Source: Lunularia cruciata
Lineage: Eukaryota; Streptophyta; Marchantiopsida; Lunulariales; Lunulariaceae
Assembly (NCBI GenBank): GCA_948567375.1
Contig: OX419757.1
Coordinates: 26,778,732 to 26,842,731, forward strand
Reading direction: 5' to 3'
DNA length: 64,000 nt
The translations under genes and the position numbers were made by a program. The notes under the pieces are model-generated. The model saw nothing but the letters and a program-made list of their open reading frames with translations, had not been told where the DNA came from and made no database searches. Of this stretch, positions 56,871-64,000 are shown piece after piece (position 1 is the stretch's first letter; the number at the start of each line of letters is the position of its first letter).

Positions 56871-57788
56871 CTAATTAGAGTATGGGTGGCCTTGACCTGA
56901 TGATCTTTGGGTTGACCAACTTTGGCTTGGATCAAGTCTTTTACTTCGGACCTGATCTGCCAGAAAAACTGGAGGCTTTGTCTTTGTATTCTCCTCCAAA
57001 CTCATCTCCAGCGTGTAGAGTACTGCTTCCTTGATTTCTCTCTGCAAGGCTCTCGCTTTAGCTTTTGCTAGAATCTTTTCCTCCTTAGCAGAAAGAATAG
57101 CTTTCAGACGTAACTTCTTTGCCTTTCGTGAAGATGAAGAAGTAGTACTCACTTCTTTGGGATCACACTTCTTCTTACCCAAGCGTGTCTCTACCTTCAA
57201 AATTTTGAGGTCCAGCCATTCTCCTTTTGAAGCGGGACTCCCTTCTTGAGGCCTTTCTTCCTCAAGTGTTATACAATTTACATTTGTATCTCCTTTCGCT
57301 TGGAGCGCAGCATGCTCAGTAGGGGTCTGTACATACTTTACAGGCGGCTTTGGTGGTTGCAGGCACTGATTTCCCGTATGCTCCGATCCTTTACAATTTC
57401 TGCAAAGTGGAACATACCCAATTTGCCGTCTTGGCTCCGGACAATTTGGAGACCAATGTCCCATCAAGCCACAATTGTAGCAAGCACTTGGTGCAACATT
57501 TTGAGGCCTATTTTGGCCGCCCATTGGTGGTCTTTGTGAGGGAGCATTATTGTTGTACTCCCTTGGTCCATACCTCAGACCTTGAAACAATATGCTTGCC
57601 TGAGGTTGTACCTCTTGGGTTTGGTACATAGCCTCTTCTTCCTCACTTTGGTCCCAACCGGGAACCCAATCAATTTGTTGCATTGGAAATGTAGTGCGTG
57701 TCAAACACTCCATATTAGCACACGTAGTGCACCATACATTTGGTTGGCCAAATGACAAAGGCTTTCTTTGGTCCTTAGCCCCAATCAT
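56871..57788 (-). pseudogene. Family B gag nucleocapsid with two zinc knuckles
   Basis: A 305-codon open stretch. Residues 103-116 are CYNCGLMGHWSPNC and 129-142 CRNCKGSEHTGNQC, two CCHC knuckles. The C-terminal part is basic (KKLRLKAILSAKEEKILAKA). The nucleocapsid part would bind the element RNA. Confidence 0.85.
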
Positions 57789-58063
57789 CTAGATCTTGAA
57801 ATCTGCAAACTCTTTAATAAAGTTTTCCAACTTATGGCCGCCTTAGGTACATTCTTTGTTGGCGGTGTAACTAGTTTCTTCCCTCCACGTCTTTGTATTC
57901 TTTGCGGCTTTGGTTCTTCTTTCGATTTTGACAAAGAAATCAAAGATGTGGAGGATTCCTATGAAGAAGGGGATGTGTTGCAAGAAGCTCTCCTTCTAGG
58001 CTTCTTGCCTTTCTTCTCTCGATTTCTTTGGTTGCTGGACGAGTGGGAGTGAGCTGCCTCATA

Positions 58064-59200
58064 TTAGGCAACATGTTTGAGGACTTTGTCCAGAGAAGTT
58101 ACATTCCTCTCCCTGGCAAAGATACAAATCTCTGGTGAAAGTCCGCCAAGGAACCAGATAATGGCTTGGGCATTGGAGTAACCCACCACACTTGATTGTT
58201 TTGGAACTCGGTTCAATAGGGCCATGAACCGCTCAGAGTAATCTCTCAATTTTTCCTTCTTCCCGTAGTCCAAATCATTGAGTGCCGCAAAGACACTAGT
58301 ATCATAATCAACTTCCCGGAATTGTTCTAGGAAGCCATTTTGCAAGTCTGCCCAATCTGCTAGTGTGAACCCCTTTTGGGTTACATGGGTATACCAGCTC
58401 CGAGCTTTCTTTCGGAGCAGACTTGGGAAAATTTGCAGACTATCAGCAGAGTCATGTTCCTTGTTGGCAAAGGAAATAACTTCAAATTCTTTAATAAATT
58501 CATCAAGATCTTTGTCTTGTTCTGTCCTCTTATACTTCAGATAGGCGTGTCGGGTGACAAGTAACGAAGTCATCGTTTGGTTTGGTGGAATCGGCTGTGG
58601 TAAGTTTGAACTTGATGGAACCGAGGAGCTGCTTGGTATGGACGCTGTGTTGTTGGCCTAAGGGTTCCAATTAGTCAAGTTCAAAGTAGGGTTTGCTTTG
58701 ACAATTTCTTCTTCTCTGTTTGTGTAGACTTCAACCCAAATAGAAGTAAGAGGTTCAACACCTTCCAAGTGTTCTTTGATATTCCTTCGAGACAACTAAG
58801 GAATCATGCATAAAGATGTTGACATTCTTCTTCCGTAAGTGTTCGTGTTGTCTTTTTGCCAAACAAACTTTTTAATAAATTTGACTTCCTTTATAGCTTT
58901 AGGAGAAGTTGGTGTACTGGGTCGTAATGAATATGTTTGCCTGCTCAAGTCTTTCTTCTTCTTGGAAGAGAGGGACAAAAAGTAACCTTGCCACCTGCCT
59001 TTGCATTTCTCTTGTTCGAGTTCTCACAAAGCTTCTTGAAATTTGTAAAGAAGTTGGAAATCCAATGCCTCTCGTTCGGCTTCATCAAAAGTGGATTGGA
59101 TCTTCAGACGTTCTTCTTCTTCACGATGCAATGTTTGTCTTCAAACTCTCTCTTCCTGTTGTTCTCTCAATGCAAACATTCATATTGCTTTAACACCCAG
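58064..59200 (-). pseudogene. Family B gag matrix/capsid region
   Basis: The capsid segment at 58,064-58,573 has WYTHVTQKGFTLADWADLQN and FLEQFREV, the typical retrotransposon gag (UBN2/Retrotrans_gag-like) region. Upstream to about 59,200 is a charged, Glu-rich N-terminal part (FDEAEREALDFQLLYKFQEA) with stops. It is continuous in order with the PBS. Confidence 0.75.
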
Positions 59201-59242
59201 TTTTGAGATTGGCTTTTTATTCTTCCACTTCCAAGTTTTGTA

Positions 59243-59260
59243 TCTCCGGCAGCGGCGCCA
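59243..59260 (-). other. Primer binding site, tRNA-Asp
   Basis: On the minus strand TGGCGCCGCTGCCGGAGA, identical to the plant tRNA-Asp(GUC) PBS TGGCGCCGTTGCCGGGGA except at two positions. It lies seven bases after the LTR end at 59,268. Confidence 0.85.
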
Positions 59261-59267
59261 AAAATCA

Positions 59268-62200
59268 TGTGACAACCCGGCAAATATCACTTTTGCGGTA
59301 ATCGGGTAAGTAAAGTTTGTTCCTGCAGAGATACAATTCAGAATTGGTCAAATACGAAGTCAAACAGTAACATGTAGTTCTTCTTGGGTTCTTCTTTAAT
59401 CTCTCAAGTAGAAACTACACCCAAAAGAGAGTAACAAGCTCATAATCTTGACAACTTGTTACGAATACACACTCCTTAATCACAACATAGCAAATTCTGT
59501 CCAAAAAAATCTTGATTGTGATGATTCAGATTTTCCTGAAGACAACACTTCATTGCAAAACAACTTTGCTTCAGAATTGTGTTCCACCCCTCCACTAAAG
59601 GCACAACTTCCTCGATGAAAATTGCTTCACATCAATACTACGTTGCACTCACAAATGCAGAATACTACCAACACAACAATTTCACTCAGATCTGTCAAGG
59701 CATTGCTTTGATTGCACTTCACTCAGGATCAAACACACAGAATGAAGATCAAGGCTGTGGAATCCAATATCCAACAAACACACTGACTTGCACTTCAAAT
59801 TTCTCTACATACTCACAAACACAATCACAAAGTTGACACTCAGAATCAAGCTCAAGCAATGAGTACTTAAAATAGCACTTTGCTTTATCTATCTTCAGAA
59901 ATTTAGAATACTAAACAACATTTTCTTGCGAATGCCTTCTTTAAATAATGAAGCAAACAACAGTTCTAACAAAAATACCGTTCTACAACAACTCTGCAAG
60001 CATGTAGATCCAAATTGACAATGCAACTTCTCACATCTGCCTCTTCAAATCTCAAATCTGTTTATACCCTGATCCAATGTCTACTTCGTCATCGGCTTTC
60101 AAACCCGATGATCTTCCTACCACTTCTTTTTCTTCAAGTATATCTACAACTGCTAATTCCTTCACTCCTTCTACTACTACTTCACTAGGAACTACAATCA
60201 AGGTCATGTCTAATCTATCTACATCTTCATCTGCTAACCCAATCTTCTCTACTGTCGCTAATAATAAGTCTAATGATACTTGAGTTCCTACTTTTGCAAC
60301 ATCAGACTTCCTCTCCTCTGTCACACTACTCCTAATTCTCTCTTACTCTGAATTGACTAAATCTAATCTAAGACTGACATTGTCTCCTACTTCTGACATC
60401 TTCCAATCTACTCTCTCCCTTAATCGGATCAGTAAAGTATTCATATCCACATCTTTGGCTTTCCTCTTCCAATTTTCCTGCAAAAGCAACTTTAACTTGT
60501 GTAATCTCACTTCTTCCAATCTCCCTTCAGCCTTAGTGCATAGCATAGCTTTCAATTTTCCCCCAACGTCTCCTATTGATTCCTACTCATACCCTTGAGA
60601 TCGCTCTACCTTCAACTCTTCTCAATACATCTTCAATTTGTCTTTGTACTCAATAGCGAGCATCTTCTTCTCCTCTGCATATAGAGAACTTTGCAACTCA
60701 GCACTTTGTACCAACTCGCACAATCTTTCTTCTTCTTGATTTCGGATTGCCAACTCTCTTTGCCATGCTTGATCCTTCCCGGCTGCACTTTTCCTCAAGC
60801 TTTCTAACTCCTGCTCCATTACTGTGACCATCACCTTCACATGAATACTCTCAATCCGCACGTCACTGACTTCTTCTTTCATCTTGGTCAGCAACATTGC
60901 TTGCTTCTTCAACTCTTTGGCTTGCTGCTATATTTCTCTCCCTCTTGACTCAAAACTCTCTTGCAACTTCTTGAAAGTCTTCTTCTTCGAGACTGTATCC
61001 ACCCAAAGTTCTTCAACTTCCTTGTCTCTTTGGGTATACACGCTCCTGCAAACCCTTCACTTCAGCCAATAGATACTTCAGCACCTGCAACTCATTTGTC
61101 ACCTTCATACGATCTTGGGGAATTTCCTTCTGGTGCTCCTTCAACAGCTCCAAAAATGGAGTGACAACCTTTGATAGATAATGTATTCCTCCAAAGTGCT
61201 CTTTATCTTCGGCCCCATCTTCGTACTTTGCCTCTTCTACCGGCTCCTTTTGCCAAAGTCAAAATCTTTGTATCTTCAGCGACTGCTTCCGAGCTTTCTT
61301 CTTCCTTACCCACTAAACTTGGACCCGCAAGATACTCCTTTTGTCTTTCAGCCCCCTTCTTTTCCACGACCAAGGCTACATAGAGATTTGTCTTTCATGG
61401 TACACTATCAATCATCGCATGACAAGCTTCATCACCTTCTTCTTCTTGAGCTGATTGTTGAACCTCATCTTCATCCTCACTCTCACTTCCAGATTCCTCA
61501 CTTTGTAACGTGAGTTCCACTTCTTTTGAGTCCTCTCCTCTATACTTTGTCTTCCCTTTAGACTCAGTTTCAGACAGTTGTTCTTTCACCACCTTCTTAC
61601 TCTGAAAAACCAGTCTTCCTTTATGCTGGTGGCAACTTTGCTTCTTTGGGTTTATTGCGCTTCTTCATCTTTGGGCTTGTGACTTCTTCCATCTTCCGTT
61701 GTCCTGCCCTCAAGAAGTGATCATCACTCGCTTTGGTCTTCTTTTGTGTTGGCGGCAACTTTGCTTCTTCGGGTTTATTGCGCTTCATCATCTTCGGGCT
61801 TGTGACTTCTTCCATCTTCCATTGTCTTGTCCTCAAGAAGTGATTATCATTGGCTCTCAGGTGTGCCATGTATTGTTGCTCTTCTTCATCTACTTCCTGT
61901 CTCAAATCAGGATGGAAATGCAACACCATGTGATGCCTCTCCTCTGCTATTAGCAAGTTCAACCCAAAGTAGAAGTGTGCTGCAAATGGTGCAAAATAAT
62001 GTGGATGTGAACTTGTTCTCCAATTGACCACCATTTGCCTTGTTTGTTGGTGAAAACACTTCGCCCAATTCACCTTCACTCTTGCAAACATTTGGTGGAA
62101 AAAGACCGCCTACTGCATGTTCACGTAAGTCATTTGTTCTGGTTTGAACATTGCCATTATCGTCCACATGATACTTTGTTTATCGGGTCCCGATAGGACT

Positions 62201-63101
62201 CCACCTCACGGAGCAAAGAACAAATTTTGTATGTTCATTGTCTCCTCTGTAGCATCACACTTCCAATAGAAGTTGATCCACATTGGTTCTCTTACTTCCT
62301 TCCCCAACACTAACCTCTAATCCGACTCAGTCCATCGAGCCGGACTTCCTCTCTTCCGCTCGACTTCAAGGCCTTCCTTGCTATTACTAGTAGTTATCTC
62401 TGCCATGACTCTTGGGAAATTGAAATTCCAATTCCATGCTAAAAAGGTAATACAAAGTCTATTCAAGACTTTGATCCTTGCTACGACATCCAACCTACAA
62501 ATTGCAAAACTTCGTATTGCCAAAGCGTTCATAACCTTCTTTGCCATGATTTGCTCTCTTGTTCTTCGGCACTGAAAGACTATTCCTTCTCCTGGACGAG
62601 ACACTCTAACCCCTTTTGGATTTCAGAAAAATTCACTCTCAATTGGCTTCTTGACACGCATTACTGCAGGATGACTACTCAGAGGGACAGGAAATCTACT
62701 AGACATATTCATCTTTGCCTTGTGCAATCATAATTTTATATTACCCCAAAATGCAACCATTCTTCAGTTGATTTCAAAATTGACTCCCCCTTCTTCTGCG
62801 TGTTGATGTCTTATCACTATCAAGACATGCTTCTTCTGCCTCGGCCATTTCTTGAAGTGTACTTTCTTGCCACATAAAAAGGTTGTTAGACGGTCTTTGC
62901 ATCGGCCTTTGCTTCTCGATCCAAAGATGATGCTCTTCGGACTTCTTCTGAGTACTTCCATCATCAAACCCAAAGTCGGCTTCTTTGGATTTCCTTTGAA
63001 GACACTCCCGTCCATTCTTTCTTTTGCAATTCAACTTCCTTGCTTACTTCTTCTCCAAATGATAACAAAACAAAAAAAAAACAAAAAATGTGGGCTCCAC
63101 A
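59268..63101 (-). repeat. 5' LTR of family B, 3834 bp
   Basis: In minus sense it begins TGTGGAGCCCACATTTTTTG and ends GCCGGGTTGTCACA. It aligns end to end with the solo LTR at 10,161-13,930. A degenerate TATTTAAAG box is at about 59,938-59,945 (minus). Direct attachment to PBS and gag confirms that the long unit is an LTR and not internal sequence. Confidence 0.88.
60052..62706 (-). pseudogene. LTR-embedded ORF for an acidic coiled-coil protein, 885 codons
   Basis: ATG at 62,706 (MSSRFPVPLSSHPAVM) to TGA at 60,052 is 2655 bases, exactly 885 codons. Most open pieces (62,317-62,604; 61,621-62,091; 60,622-60,912; 60,343-60,555; 60,052-60,324) are in that one frame, despite stops and a local shift near 61.5 kb. 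Order: unknown N-terminal region with VNWAKCFHQQTRQM, basic patch, a tandem duplication of about 35 residues (HFLRTRQWKMEEVTSPK and HFLRAGQRKMEEVTSPK), an acidic Ser/Glu stretch, a long coiled coil, and a short C-terminal tail ending DIGSG. The ORF ends about 110 bases before the LTR TATA box. It has no known domain that I recognise. Confidence 0.7.
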
Positions 63102-64000
63102 GTGTGTTGTCAATGGGACCGTTAGGGTTTGAGACCTAGCTCGAGTCCAAGAGGTATACTTTTGAAATGCAGCTCTAGAAAGCTCATTTCTCTGATGTTG
63201 AGCATTTGAGTCCTTGGCTATGGTTGACAGATGCCGGCAAGCATCACCTGGATTCTCTTAGCTAGAATGGATGTGGCTTTAATATAATCAATACCCAATT
63301 GTTGGCAGATTATTGAGTGATAGATCAAGTACTGATCTCATTGAGTATGATTCAAGTTGTGTAAAAAGATTGATTACATCAAAGAAGTGAGGTCAAGGGG
63401 AAATTGGGTGTAGGAATTAAGAGTGTTGGTGGTATCTCCAAGACTTTTTGATCGTTGGTAGCTTGATGGGAGTGCTAATTTTCCCTAGTCTGCAAAAGCT
63501 CATTTGATTGATGTAGATTTGGTAGTGAGGCAAAGATTGTGCGGAATTGCTAGCCAAATTTTGAGCATAGAGAATTAATTTTCAAGTGATAATTGTGATT
63601 TTGAGCTCAAGAGGTGAAAGTAAGACCAATTTGTTGCAAGTTGAGCTTAGAAAGTGAAATTGAAGATGGAGTTGGGAACCCATCCTTGTGAATTTGTGAT
63701 TTAGAGAAACCCATCATTTTAATTTGGCTCAAGTGGAGAGTTAGCAAAGGATTTGGTAGTCATCCAACTTTAGAGATTTATATCTGATTTTTATTGGAGT
63801 TTATGTCAAATTTTGGCCAGATTTGGAGGAGTTTTGCCAAAGGATAGTGGGCTATGAGAGGCTAGAGAGGCTTAGAAGGGCCAGCAAGCCAACTTGTTGG
63901 CATGAGGCTAGCTAGTTAAGAGTAGATTTTGATAATTGTTTAGCAAAATCTGTCCATCCTACTAGATTGTGCACAATAGGGTTTGACTCCTAGATCTCTG
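63102..64000 (+). repeat. Second copy of the family A LTR region
   Basis: Aligns directly with about 890-1905. It keeps GGGACCGTTAGGGTT, the CACCTGGATTCTCT segment, and the GATTTGGAGGAGTTTTGCC unit (once instead of several times), and continues to the window edge. It probably begins a further family A copy outside the window. Confidence 0.75.

Larger units (their letters stand above)
52004..63101 (-). mobile_element. Ty3/gypsy family B element, 3' truncated, with 5' LTR
   Basis: In minus orientation: LTR 63,101-59,268, PBS 59,260-59,243, gag, zinc knuckles, protease, RT, RNase H, integrase to about 52,004, where it is cut in the core domain. A 1.9-kb solo LTR (52,047-53,951) sits inside integrase. 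RT style (FVEVFIDDFCVFG, EGILLGHRVSSQGIEVDR), the tRNA-Asp PBS and the long LTR fit the Athila/Tat branch of plant Ty3 elements. Stops are scattered but frames are well kept. Confidence 0.85.

Overview
The window is nuclear DNA of a land plant. It holds one recognisable host gene, a bHLH transcription factor of the ABORTED MICROSPORES (AMS) type with introns at about 27.1-29.6 kb, in a deep nest of decayed retrotransposons. The bHLH sequence looks more like non-seed-plant or early-diverging members than angiosperm ones, but I cannot name the species. The host gene and the AT-rich DNA around it (about 17.9-34.5 kb) form an island; both flanks are nested LTR retrotransposons.

Left flank: a Ty1/copia remnant (1-690, minus); then copy 1 of a Ty3/gypsy family here called A (about 890-10,076, plus); then a damaged plus-strand LTR of a second Ty3 family, B (10,077-17,902). 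That LTR carries a 3.77-kb solo B LTR in reverse orientation (10,161-13,930, perfect 5-bp target duplication) and a 1.66-kb insertion (14,963-16,619).

Middle: AT-rich DNA without recognised genes; a minus-strand non-LTR retrotransposon remnant with zinc finger, reverse transcriptase and restriction-like endonuclease signatures (20.44-23.46 kb); a region with a repeated double-hairpin module (20.15-26.17 kb); the bHLH gene; intergenic DNA.

Right flank: A copy 2 (minus, 35.0-40.97 kb) lies head to head with A copy 3 (plus, 40.97-48.19 kb), and the junction is a perfect 55-bp inverted repeat. Copy 3 is split by a 1.89-kb solo B-type LTR. An LTR-PBS-gag fragment of a third family (48.19-50.2 kb) and a B LTR piece (50.4-52.0 kb) follow. 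Then comes a large 3'-truncated B element on the minus strand (63,101 down to 52,004), with 5' LTR, tRNA-Asp-type primer binding site, gag, protease, RT, RNase H and part of integrase, interrupted by a 1.9-kb solo LTR. The last 900 bases repeat the family A LTR region seen at 0.9-1.9 kb.

The most unusual content is family A. Its polyprotein order is gag (two zinc knuckles) - aspartic protease - C5 cytosine DNA methyltransferase - reverse transcriptase/RNase H - integrase - PHD finger. The methyltransferase lies between protease and RT in all three copies, and in copy 1 it shares one reading frame with them, broken only by stop codons. The PHD finger occupies the place where chromoviruses carry a chromodomain. 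A retroelement may therefore carry both a DNA-methylation writer and a chromatin reader. Family B is unusual in another way: its LTRs are up to 3.8 kb and contain an ORF of about 885 codons for an acidic, coiled-coil protein of unknown function upstream of the LTR promoter. All element copies carry disabling mutations.
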